Both the position numbers and the translations under genes were made by a program. DNA of 64,000 nucleotides, taken from assembly GCF_900187445.1 (NCBI RefSeq), contig NZ_FYEB01000002.1:25412-89411 (forward strand), in the 5' to 3' direction. This stretch comes from Pseudomonas sp. Irchel s3b2 (GTDB taxonomy: Bacteria > Pseudomonadota > Gammaproteobacteria > Pseudomonadales > Pseudomonadaceae). Below the pieces are notes generated by a model that was not told where the DNA came from, ran no database searches, and saw only the letters and a program-made list of their open reading frames with translations. How positions within the stretch are numbered: position 1 is the first letter of the stretch; every line of letters begins with the position of its first letter. Below are positions 46,614 to 54,384 of the stretch, in pieces.

Positions 46614-46628
46614 TGTTATATTATAACA
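46614..46628. promoter_or_regulatory. Zur box between folE2 and the amidase gene
   Basis: TGTTATATTATAACA is a perfect 7-1-7 palindrome matching the gamma-proteobacterial Zur consensus TGTTATA-N-TATAACA. It lies 32 bp before folE2 and 41 bp before the divergent amidase gene. Zinc-bound Zur is expected to shut off both. Confidence 0.92.
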
Positions 46629-46668
46629 ATAAAATCGACGATGCCTTTTTCGTGAGCGGGCTTTCACC

Positions 46669-47877
46669 ATGCACAGACGTCACTTGCTCAACCTGATTCT
46701 GGCCAGCGCGGCCTTCGCTTTACCCTTTGGTGCGTCGGCCACGCAAATTCGCAATGCACGACTATGGCGTTCCGATGACAAGCTACGACTAGTGTTCGAT
46801 CTGAGCGGGCCGGTGCAATACAAGACGTTTTCCCTGAGTGCTCCGGAACGGCTGATCATCGATCTGAGTGGCGCCAACCTCAGTGGCGACTTCAGTCAGT
46901 TGGCACTCAGCAACACGGTGATTCGCGCAATCCGCTCCGGACATTTCGGCCAGGGCGATACGCGGATCGTCCTCGACCTCAGCGGCCCGGTACAGCTCAA
47001 TAGTTTCCTGCTGCCGCCCCAGGACGGGCAGGGGCACCGATTGGTGCTCGATCTGAAGACCGCTGCGCCACTACAGATCGCGGCGGTGCCGGCGGAAAAA
47101 CCTGAACCCGTCACCGACAAGGCCCACCCCAAGCGCGACATCATCGTGGTGGTCGACCCTGGTCACGGCGGCAAAGACCCGGGCGCGGTCGGTGCCAAAG
47201 GTGAGCGGGAAAAAGACGTGGTGCTGTCGATCGCCCAACTGCTGGCCAAGCGGCTGAAGCGCGAGAAGGGCTTCGACGTGAAACTGGTGCGCGACGACGA
47301 TTTTTTCGTCCCGCTGCGCAAGCGCGTGGAGATCGCCCGCAAGCACAAAGCCGACATGTTCATCTCGGTCCATGCGGACGCGGCGCCGCGTCTCACCGCT
47401 TCAGGTGCCTCGGTGTACTGTTTGTCCGAAGGTGGTGCGACCTCGGCCACGGCGCGCTTCATGGCGCAACAGGAGAACGGTGCAGACCTGCTGGGTGCCA
47501 CCAGTCTGCTCAATCTCAAGGACAAGGATCCGATGCTCGCCGGGGTGATTCTCGACATGTCGATGAACGCCACCATCGCCGCCAGTTTGCAGTTGGGCAA
47601 TACGGTACTCGGCAGTCTGGCGGGCATCACCACGCTGCATCAGAAGCGCGTGGAACAAGCAGGATTCGCCGTGTTGAAGTCGCCGGATGTGCCGTCGATT
47701 CTGGTGGAAACCGGCTTCATCTCGAACGCCCGTGACAGTCAGCGACTGGTGACTGCCCGCCATCAGCAAGCTGTGGCAGATGGTTTGTTCGAAGGTTTGC
47801 AGCGCTATTTTCAGAAGAATCCACCGATGAACAGCTACATCGCCTGGCAGCAGGAACAGAAAAAGACGCAGGCCTAG
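46669..47877 (+). CDS. amiA: N-acetylmuramoyl-L-alanine amidase with AMIN domain
   Basis: The 402-residue periplasmic enzyme splits peptidoglycan stem peptides during cell separation. It has a signal peptide (about 1-25), an AMIN domain (about 28-130) and an Amidase_3 domain (about 158-375). Zinc and catalytic residues appear in VVDPGHGGKDPG, EREKDVVLS, SVHADAAP and VETGFISN. It is controlled by the Zur box on its left, like P. aeruginosa PA5538, so it may replace AmiB/AmiC when zinc is scarce. Confidence 0.93.
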   Translation: MHRRHLLNLILASAAFALPFGASATQIRNARLWRSDDKLRLVFDLSGPVQYKTFSLSAPERLIIDLSGANLSGDFSQLALSNTVIRAIRSGHFGQGDTRIVLDLSGPVQLNSFLLPPQDGQGHRLVLDLKTAAPLQIAAVPAEKPEPVTDKAHPKRDIIVVVDPGHGGKDPGAVGAKGEREKDVVLSIAQLLAKRLKREKGFDVKLVRDDDFFVPLRKRVEIARKHKADMFISVHADAAPRLTASGASVYCLSEGGATSATARFMAQQENGADLLGATSLLNLKDKDPMLAGVILDMSMNATIAASLQLGNTVLGSLAGITTLHQKRVEQAGFAVLKSPDVPSILVETGFISNARDSQRLVTARHQQAVADGLFEGLQRYFQKNPPMNSYIAWQQEQKKTQA

Positions 47878-48251
47878 CAGCCGGTCATCCGGCTACATGT
47901 GAACTTGCCTCTGCTGCCGCCGGAGCTGGAAAACCGATTGATGGTTGTCCAGCCAACCCGGCGGTTGTAGCCGACCCAGGCTTCGCCATCGGAAGCGATG
48001 CCTATGAAGAATGTCAGTTGCCCATAGCGGCTGTTGGTTTGCGCCCATTGGCGTTTGCCGGCCACTTCGAAGCCGCGCAAATAGATCGTGCTGCCGACGG
48101 TGTTAACGCTGTAGGCATTGCCATCGGCATCTACGCAGGCCAGCAGATTGGCGCTACGGGTGCAGTTAGCCAGGCTCGGGACTTGTCCCCAGGCATCGAC
48201 CGCGATCAGCAGTGAAAAGCTCAATAGCGAGAATTTCAGGGCGTTTCCCAT
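47874..48251 (-). CDS. Small exported protein of unknown function in the zinc block
   Basis: The 125-residue protein has a signal peptide (MGNALKFSLLSFSLLIAVDAWGQ). The mature part has four Cys (LANCTRSANLLACVD and FTCSRMTGC), probably two disulfides, and beta-rich repeats with Trp and Tyr (AWVGYNRRVGWTTIN). GAGA lies nine bases before ATG 48251. It converges on the amidase gene with stops sharing CTAG. Its start lies 82 bp from the Zur box at 48333-48347, which could control it from the other side. Confidence 0.75.
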   Translation of the reverse strand: MGNALKFSLLSFSLLIAVDAWGQVPSLANCTRSANLLACVDADGNAYSVNTVGSTIYLRGFEVAGKRQWAQTNSRYGQLTFFIGIASDGEAWVGYNRRVGWTTINRFSSSGGSRGKFTCSRMTGC

Positions 48252-48332
48252 GGCATTTCTCAAGGGGGGCGGACGGGCTCAAGCATCGTGCCCTTTGTCG
48301 TGACGAGCAAGAGGGGAGTGGCTTATTTGTAT

Positions 48333-48347
48333 TGTTATACTATAACA
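48333..48347. promoter_or_regulatory. Zur box before dksA2
   Basis: TGTTATACTATAACA is a perfect 7-1-7 palindrome of the same form as the one at 46614. It ends 33 bp before dksA2 and likely controls dksA2-cobW-DUF1826 and perhaps the divergent small gene. Confidence 0.92.
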
Positions 48348-48379
48348 TAAAAATACACCCGCTCTGATGATCCACCGCC

Positions 48380-48784
48380 ATGACTGAACAAGAACTCCTC
48401 GCTCAACCCGCCGCCGATTACATGAACGACGCCCAGCAAGGCTACTTTCGCGCCTTGTTGCTGGCTCAGCGCAGCGAGCTGCAGGAGCGCATTGCCGGCG
48501 AGTTCGACGCGTTGCGCGAGCAGGAACCCCACAGCGATCCCGCCGACATCGGCAGCGCCGAAGAGCAGCGCCAGTGGCAGCTGCGCCTGCTGGAGCGGGA
48601 AAAGAAGCTGCTGGACAAGATCGACGAAGCCCTCGAACACCTGGCTCGCGGCGAGTACGGCTGGTGCCGCGAAACCGGTGAACCGATTGGCCTCAAGCGC
48701 CTGCTGCTGCGGCCCACCGCCACTCTGTGTATTGAAGCCAAAGAACGTGAAGAGCTGCGCGAACGCCATCAACGGGCGATTTGA
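48380..48784 (+). CDS. dksA2: DksA2, zinc-independent DksA paralogue
   Basis: DksA proteins bind RNA polymerase through the secondary channel and work with ppGpp. This 134-residue protein keeps the coiled coil (about 25-90) and the C-terminal fold, but the zinc-finger Cys set is reduced. C96 and C117 remain, while the partners are Thr99 and Ala120. The loss of two Cys is the mark of DksA2, which works without zinc. It lies just after a perfect Zur box and before a CobW GTPase gene. Confidence 0.94.
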   Translation: MTEQELLAQPAADYMNDAQQGYFRALLLAQRSELQERIAGEFDALREQEPHSDPADIGSAEEQRQWQLRLLEREKKLLDKIDEALEHLARGEYGWCRETGEPIGLKRLLLRPTATLCIEAKEREELRERHQRAI

Positions 48785-48812
48785 CCGGCCACATCCTGAT
48801 GAGGAATACCTG

Positions 48813-50021
48813 ATGCCCAATCGTCTCCCCGTGACCGTCCTGTCGGGCTTTCTCGGCGCCGGAAAAAGTACACTTCTTAATTACGTACTACGTAATCGCG
48901 AAAATTTGCGGGTCGCAGTGATCGTCAACGACATGAGTGAGATCAATATCGATGGCAGCGAAGTTCAGCGCGATGTCAGTCTGAACCGTGCCGAAGAAAA
49001 ACTCGTGGAGATGAGTAACGGCTGCATTTGCTGCACCTTGCGCGAAGACTTGCTCGAAGAAGTCAGCAAACTCGCCAAGGACGGTCGTTTCGATTACCTG
49101 TTGATCGAATCCACGGGGATCTCCGAGCCGCTGCCCGTGGCGGAAACCTTCACGTTTCGCGATGAAGAAGGGCAGAGCCTGGCGGACATCGCGCGGCTCG
49201 ATACTATGGTCACCGTGGTCGACGGCATGAACTTCTTGCTCGACTATCAGGCCGCGGAAAGCCTCGCTTCCCGTGGCGAAACCCTGGGAGAGGAGGACGA
49301 GCGCTCGATCACCGACCTGTTGATCGAGCAGATCGAATTCGCCGACGTGATCCTGATCAGCAAGATCGATTTGATCAGCAGCAGCGAGCGCCAGGAGTTG
49401 ATCGCGATCCTTGAACGGCTCAATTCCCAGGCCGAAATCATTCCGATGGTCATGGGCGAAGTGCCGCTCAAGAAGATTCTCAACACCGGGCGCTTCGACT
49501 TTGAAAAGGCTGCTCAGGCGCCGGGATGGTTGCAGGAGCTGCGCGGTGAGCACGTGCCGGAAACCGAGGAATACGGCATCGCCTCTACGGCTTATCGGGC
49601 GCGGCGCCCGTTTCATCCGCAACGCTTCTTCAGCTTCATCGATCGTCCGTGGGTGAACGGCAAATTGCTGCGTTCCAAAGGCTTTTTCTGGTTGGCCAGC
49701 AAACACCGGGACGCTGGTAGCTGGTCCCAGGCCGGCGGCTTGATGCGTCACGGTTTTGCCGGGCGCTGGTGGCGTTTCGTGCCGAAAAACCAGTGGCCGC
49801 AAGACGAAGAAAGCACCGCCGGGATCATGGAGAACTGGACGGCGGCCACCGGTGATTGCCGTCAGGAGCTGGTGTTTATCGGCCAGAACATCGATTTCGC
49901 GCAACTCACCGTCGAACTCGATAACTGCCTGCTGACGGATGCTGAAATGGCCTTGGGTGTCGAGGGCTGGCAGTTACTGCCCGATCCGTTCGGTCCTTGG
50001 CACGAAGAGGCGGCTGCTTGA
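48813..50021 (+). CDS. zigA: CobW/COG0523-family GTPase (zinc chaperone type)
   Basis: The 402-residue P-loop GTPase has Walker [10 protein letters not shown], the metal-binding CxCC motif as GCICC (C71, C73, C74) and the C-terminal CobW_C domain (about 275-390). Members of this type deliver zinc to enzymes under zinc limitation (ZigA in Acinetobacter, ZagA in Bacillus). The start ATG 48813 is 28 bp after dksA2, so they share the Zur-controlled transcript. It corresponds to PA5535 in my memory; the symbol is by analogy. Confidence 0.88.
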   Translation: MPNRLPVTVLSGFLGAGKSTLLNYVLRNRENLRVAVIVNDMSEINIDGSEVQRDVSLNRAEEKLVEMSNGCICCTLREDLLEEVSKLAKDGRFDYLLIESTGISEPLPVAETFTFRDEEGQSLADIARLDTMVTVVDGMNFLLDYQAAESLASRGETLGEEDERSITDLLIEQIEFADVILISKIDLISSSERQELIAILERLNSQAEIIPMVMGEVPLKKILNTGRFDFEKAAQAPGWLQELRGEHVPETEEYGIASTAYRARRPFHPQRFFSFIDRPWVNGKLLRSKGFFWLASKHRDAGSWSQAGGLMRHGFAGRWWRFVPKNQWPQDEESTAGIMENWTAATGDCRQELVFIGQNIDFAQLTVELDNCLLTDAEMALGVEGWQLLPDPFGPWHEEAAA

Positions 50022-50671
50022 TGTCGGCACCCAGTCTGAAGCTGCGACCAGTCATTCGCCAGGTTCAAGGTGATACGCCAAAAGCGCTGACCGGGATTCT
50101 GGACGACGGCGTGAATTTGGCCCTCTGGCAGCGCCAACTCCCAGCGCAGATTGCCGATTTCGGTCGTTTGTTGTTGTCCCTGAACGAGCCGCTGGCCGAG
50201 TCGCTGTCCCTGGAAATGCCCGGCGATGACGCCGAACCCAATCTCCACGGTTTAGCCTCAGGCTTCAGCGACCTTGAGGGCTACGAAGGCTTTATCGCCG
50301 ATGTTTCCTGGCTGGTCAGCGCCTTCGCCTGCCTGTTGGGCGCCCAGCGTATCGGCCTGCGCCTGCGGGTTTTGGACACAGCCATGTGCCCGCGTTTCCA
50401 CGTCGATCATGTACCGGTGCGGTTGATCACCACCTACGCAGGTATTGGCAGCCAATGGCTGAAAGAAGGGGCGATGGATCGCCGGCAATTAGGCAAACCT
50501 GACGCCGAACCGGAGGACAATTCGCTGATCCAGCAAATCACCAGCGGCGAAGTGGCGCTGCTTAAAGGGGAGAAGTGGCACGGCAACGAAGGCTTCGGTT
50601 TAATCCACCGTTCGCCGCAGCCGGCGCCGGGCGAGCGTCGTTTGATTCTGACCCTGGACTGGCTGAGTTAG
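50021..50671 (+). CDS. DUF1826 family protein
   Basis: The 216-residue protein belongs to DUF1826, often next to CobW genes. It contains CPRFHVDHVPVRLITTYAG with possible metal ligands His and Asp (HVDH), like the facial triad of non-haem iron dioxygenases, and a later GNEGFGLIHRSPQP His. ATG 50021 shares one base with the cobW stop (TGATG), so production is coupled. Its reaction is unknown. Confidence 0.82.
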   Translation: MSAPSLKLRPVIRQVQGDTPKALTGILDDGVNLALWQRQLPAQIADFGRLLLSLNEPLAESLSLEMPGDDAEPNLHGLASGFSDLEGYEGFIADVSWLVSAFACLLGAQRIGLRLRVLDTAMCPRFHVDHVPVRLITTYAGIGSQWLKEGAMDRRQLGKPDAEPEDNSLIQQITSGEVALLKGEKWHGNEGFGLIHRSPQPAPGERRLILTLDWLS

Positions 50672-50675
50672 CGGC

Positions 50676-51032
50676 TCAAGGCTTGAGCCAGGTTCCCTGG
50701 CTCTGGGCTTCGCAAAACGGCTTCAAATACGCCGCATCGGTGGCCACGCCGTAATAGTGAATATCCTGCCGGTAAGGCATATTGGCGACTTGAGCGTTGC
50801 TGCACACTCCGAACGCGCCTGTGGGGCATTGGTCGACGTACTGCACCTCGACTTTCTGCCCGGGCAAATTCGGCTGGCAGAATCCGTCGGCGAACAGTTT
50901 TTCCGGGATGTTGCGGTTTTGCTGGCAAACCTTCACGTCGAGCCGCGCAGCCGTGCTGTGCACCACGCAGGCCTGAGCCAGCGCTTCGCCTGATGTGAGC
51001 GCCAGAAGCAACGACCATCCCATCAACCGCAT
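50676..51032 (-). CDS. Small exported Cys-rich protein, function unknown
   Basis: The 118-residue protein begins with a signal peptide (MRLMGWSLLLALTSGEALAQA). The mature part has six Cys (ACVVHS, VCQQN, FCQPN, QCPTG, VCSNA, FCEAQ), consistent with three disulfides in the periplasm. It lies on the opposite strand between two Zur-block genes, five bases from the DUF1826 stop. I do not recognise a family. Confidence 0.7.
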   Translation of the reverse strand: MRLMGWSLLLALTSGEALAQACVVHSTAARLDVKVCQQNRNIPEKLFADGFCQPNLPGQKVEVQYVDQCPTGAFGVCSNAQVANMPYRQDIHYYGVATDAAYLKPFCEAQSQGTWLKP

Positions 51033-51059
51033 TCTTTACCTCCTCAGAAAACCTCGACC

Positions 51060-52031
51060 ATGTTGCAGAACATTCCCACCCACGTCATTGCCGGCCCACT
51101 AGGTGCCGGCAAGACCAGCCTGATCAAGCACCTGCTGGCGCAACGGCCCGAGGGTGAGCGCTGGGCAGTGTTGATCAACGAGTTCGGCCAGATCGGTCTG
51201 GATGCCGCGCTGTTGACCCAGGACGCCGATGGTATCGCACTGGGGGAAGTGGCCGGGGGCTGTTTGTGTTGCGTCAATGGTGCACCGTTTCAGATCGGCC
51301 TCGGGCGGCTGCTGCGCAAGGCACGACCGGATCGACTGTTCATCGAACCCTCGGGGCTGGGGCATCCGGCGCAGTTGCTCCGGCAATTGAGTGAGGCGCC
51401 GTGGCAAGGCGTCCTGGCGGTGCAGCCGTGTGTGTTGGTGTTGGATGCCCAGGCGCTCGCGGCCGGAAAACCGCTGCCTGCGGCGCAACAGCAAGCCTTG
51501 GACAGTGCCGGGTTGCTGTTGCTGAACAAGGCAGAAGGCCTCGACGACAGTGATCGCCAGCGAATCGCCGCACAGTTGCCGATACGTCCCTTGTACTGGA
51601 CGCAGCAAGCGGTCTTGCCGTTGAGCGAGTTACCTGGGTTCGGAGCTCAAGCTGTCGCGGGTGTGGATAACTTCACCCTGCCCAAGGGATTGGCACAGAT
51701 GCCGGCTATCTGGGCTGACCCCACGCTGCCGATTTGCTTGAGTCAGGCGCAGGAGGGCGGCTGGAGTGTTGGATGGCGGTGGCATCCGAGTCAGGCATTC
51801 GATGCCGTGCTTATCGGAAGGTGGCTTGAGCGCCTTGAATGGCGGCGGGCGAAGCTGGTTATCCACAGCGTCGAGGGTTGGGTGTCGGCCAATGCGGTGG
51901 ATAACTCGGTGCTGGATTGGCAGCCCAGCGAATGGCGTCGGGATTCGCGTATTGAGTTGATTTTCAGTGAGTCGCAGTCTGTTGAAGTGCTGCAGGAAAG
52001 TCTGGCGGCATGCAGGGTTCAAGCGAACTAG
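51060..52031 (+). CDS. Second CobW/COG0523-family GTPase
   Basis: The 323-residue GTPase has Walker A GPLGAGKTS, CxCC as GCLCC (C68, C70, C71) and the switch segment IEPSGLGHPAQL. It is shorter than the copy at 48813 and shares little beyond motifs. The start ATG at 51060 is 28 bp from the divergent small gene, with no good ribosome binding site and no Zur box in between. It may be a YjiA/YeiR-like zinc-binding GTPase. Confidence 0.85.
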   Translation: MLQNIPTHVIAGPLGAGKTSLIKHLLAQRPEGERWAVLINEFGQIGLDAALLTQDADGIALGEVAGGCLCCVNGAPFQIGLGRLLRKARPDRLFIEPSGLGHPAQLLRQLSEAPWQGVLAVQPCVLVLDAQALAAGKPLPAAQQQALDSAGLLLLNKAEGLDDSDRQRIAAQLPIRPLYWTQQAVLPLSELPGFGAQAVAGVDNFTLPKGLAQMPAIWADPTLPICLSQAQEGGWSVGWRWHPSQAFDAVLIGRWLERLEWRRAKLVIHSVEGWVSANAVDNSVLDWQPSEWRRDSRIELIFSESQSVEVLQESLAACRVQAN

Positions 52032-52062
52032 CTGATTTTTTTGCGCAGTCTGTGAAGACCTC

Positions 52063-52156
52063 TTCGCGAGCAAGCCCGCTCCCACAGGGAGGCTGGGGTG
52101 TGCACACAAGTTGTGCAGCACAACAGATCAGATGTGGGAGCGGGCTTGCTCGCGAA
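52063..52156. repeat. REP-type inverted repeat, 24-bp perfect arms
   Basis: Arms at 52063-52086 and 52133-52156 are exact reverse complements; the core is CGAGCAAGCCCGCTCCCACA. It lies between the cobW gene and the convergent DUF3301 gene. Confidence 0.9.
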
Positions 52157-52181
52157 TGGATTTAACCGACAACAACTACCT

Positions 52182-52595
52182 TCAAGGACGCCACTTCGTG
52201 TGTTCTTGCCGCCACTGACTCAGTTCAATCACCTCAGCTCTGGGCTTCGCGATATCGACCACCGGCGGTGTGTCGTCGAACGGCATCGGGTAAGGCGCAA
52301 GTTCGATCTGTGCGCTATGGGCGCCGAATTGGGTGATGGTGCCGGTGTGGCGGGTTTCGCCGGTCACGGTGAATTCGAAGTTATACACACGGGCCAGGCG
52401 CCGACGGCCGTTGGCGTCTTTAATGAAAGCGATCTTCTTCAAGGCTACGTTGCCGTCCAGCAGCTCGATTCGCAGCTTGGCGCAATGCTGCATGACCCGC
52501 TCCAGCGCGCGTTCGCGCAAGCCGTGGTTGTGCCACAACCACGCGCCACCGGTGGCGAGCAGCATCAGCACGAGGATATTTCCGAGGGTCAGCAT
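52182..52595 (-). CDS. DUF3301 family membrane-anchored protein
   Basis: The 137-residue protein has one N-terminal membrane helix (LGNILVLMLLATGGAWLW) followed by a basic, soluble domain typical of DUF3301 (GLRERALERVMQHCAKLRIELLDGNVALKKI). ATG 52595 is chosen over 52598. It diverges from pdxY by 120 bp. Function unknown. Confidence 0.82.
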   Translation of the reverse strand: MLTLGNILVLMLLATGGAWLWHNHGLRERALERVMQHCAKLRIELLDGNVALKKIAFIKDANGRRRLARVYNFEFTVTGETRHTGTITQFGAHSAQIELAPYPMPFDDTPPVVDIAKPRAEVIELSQWRQEHTKWRP

Positions 52596-52715
52596 CAACA
52601 GGGTGCTCCAACAAGATAGCGTCAGCTTAACTGCGTCGCCGGTCTGTCGTACAGGCTGCGTTTAGTCGCATACTGCGCGGCTCGAATTTCAATCGTTTTA
52701 CGGAATAATCACCGC

Positions 52716-53588
52716 ATGAAACGTACGCCCCATGTGCTCGCCATCCAGTCCCACGTGGTGTTCGGCCACGCAGGCAACAGCGCCGCGGTTTTCCCGATGC
52801 AGCGGGTCGGGGTGAACGTGTGGCCGCTCAATACCGTGCAGTTCTCCAACCACACGCAATATGGCCAGTGGGCCGGGGAAGTGCTGGCCCCGCATCAGAT
52901 TCCGGAATTGGTGGAAGGAATCGCGGCGATCGGCGAGCTGGGTAATTGCGACGCCGTGTTGTCTGGCTACCTCGGTAGCGCGGCCCAGGGCCGGGCGATT
53001 CTCGCGGGCGTGGAACGAATCAAATCGATCAATCCCAAAGCGCTATACCTCTGCGACCCGGTAATGGGCCATCCGGAGAAGGGCTGCACCGTTCCAGCCG
53101 AGGTCAGCGATTTTCTGTTGGAAGAGGCGGCTGCGGTGGCCGACTTCATGTGCCCGAACCAGTTGGAGCTCAACAGCTTCTCGGGGCGCAAGGCGCAGTC
53201 TTTGTTCGATTGCCTGGCCATGGCGCGAGCGCTGCTGGCGCGTGGTCCGAAGGCGGTGCTGGTCAAGCATCTGGACTATCCCGGCAAGCCAGCGGAGGAT
53301 TTCGAGATGTTGCTGGTGACCGCTGAAGGCAGTTGGCACCTGCGTCGGCCATTGCTGGCGTTTCCGCGTCAGCCGGTGGGCGTTGGTGATCTGACTGCCG
53401 GGTTGTTCCTGGCGCGCGTGCTGCAGGGTGACAATCTGGTGAGCGCCTTCGAATTCACCGCGGCGGCGGTGCATGAAGTGCTTTTGGAGACCCAGGCTTG
53501 CGCCAGCTATGAGCTGGAACTGGTGCGGGCGCAGGACCGGATTGCCCATCCTCGGGTGCGGTTTGAGGCGACAGCGGTCAGCCTTTAA
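52716..53588 (+). CDS. pdxY: Pyridoxal kinase PdxY
   Basis: The 290-residue ribokinase-fold enzyme phosphorylates pyridoxal in the vitamin B6 salvage pathway. Its N-terminal [21 protein letters not shown] and the C-terminal anion-hole motif [13 protein letters not shown], with the catalytic Asp, are characteristic. The length matches PdxY. Confidence 0.95.
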   Translation: MKRTPHVLAIQSHVVFGHAGNSAAVFPMQRVGVNVWPLNTVQFSNHTQYGQWAGEVLAPHQIPELVEGIAAIGELGNCDAVLSGYLGSAAQGRAILAGVERIKSINPKALYLCDPVMGHPEKGCTVPAEVSDFLLEEAAAVADFMCPNQLELNSFSGRKAQSLFDCLAMARALLARGPKAVLVKHLDYPGKPAEDFEMLLVTAEGSWHLRRPLLAFPRQPVGVGDLTAGLFLARVLQGDNLVSAFEFTAAAVHEVLLETQACASYELELVRAQDRIAHPRVRFEATAVSL

Positions 53589-53592
53589 AAGC

Positions 53593-53681
53593 TTCGCGGG
53601 CAAGCCTCGCTCCTACAGGTTCCGGTTGATCACACATTATGTGTACAACCCGAACCTGTAGGAGCGAGGCTTGCCCGCGAA
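53593..53681. repeat. REP-type inverted repeat, 30-bp perfect arms
   Basis: Arms at 53593-53622 and 53652-53681 are exact reverse complements. The outer 23 bases are identical to the arms at 42468-42490 and 42537-42559, so both copies belong to one family. It follows the pdxY stop by four bases. Confidence 0.92.
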
Positions 53682-53703
53682 AGCGATCTAAAGACCGAAC
53701 ACG

Positions 53704-54186
53704 TCAGGCGTCGCCCTTGATGTCCTGATAACGCTTTTCCAGTTCCTGACGAATCTGCCGACGCTGCTGGGCCTGCATGTACCGGCGCTTGTCTTCACTG
53801 TTCTGCGGTTGCAGTGGCGGGACCGAGGCCGGTTTGCGCTGGTCATCCACCGCGACCATGGTGAAGAAGCAGCTGTTGGTGTGGCGCACCGAGCGCTCGC
53901 GGATGTTCTCGGTCACGACCTTGATGCCCACCTCCATCGAGGTGTTGCCGGTGTAGTTGACCGAGGCCAGAAAGGTCACCAGTTCACCGACGTGAATCGG
54001 CTCGCGGAAGATCACCTGATCCACCGACAGGGTCACCACATAGCGGCCGGCATAGCGGCTGGCGCAGGCGTAGGCCACTTCATCGAGGTATTTGAGCAGG
54101 GTGCCGCCGTGGACATTGCCTGAGAAGTTGGCCATGTCGGGGGTCATCAATACCGTCATCGACAGCTGGGCGTTTCCGGGTTCCAT
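53704..54186 (-). CDS. Acyl-CoA thioesterase, hotdog fold (YciA-like)
   Basis: The 160-residue protein has the hotdog motif NFSGNVHGGTLLKYLDEVAYACASRY, with Asn/His/Asp of the YciA-type active site, and the beta segment VTLSVDQVIFREPIHVGELVTF. It hydrolyses acyl-CoAs; chain preference is unknown. It is divergent from the antiporter gene. Confidence 0.92.
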   Translation of the reverse strand: MEPGNAQLSMTVLMTPDMANFSGNVHGGTLLKYLDEVAYACASRYAGRYVVTLSVDQVIFREPIHVGELVTFLASVNYTGNTSMEVGIKVVTENIRERSVRHTNSCFFTMVAVDDQRKPASVPPLQPQNSEDKRRYMQAQQRRQIRQELEKRYQDIKGDA

Positions 54187-54384
54187 AACGTACTCACGGG
54201 TTCAAGGCAGAATTTCGGGGTGCACCTCTGGTGGGTGCTTGGTTTTTCAAACCAACAGTTATCGGGACGCCGGGAGGGGGGCCGCCGTCACGCCCGAATC
54301 GATCTGTTTCCATATATTGCACCCTCTTCTCGCCGGAAGTCGCGGTGTTACCCTTCAAAAGCCCGCCCCAAGGAGCCACACGCC

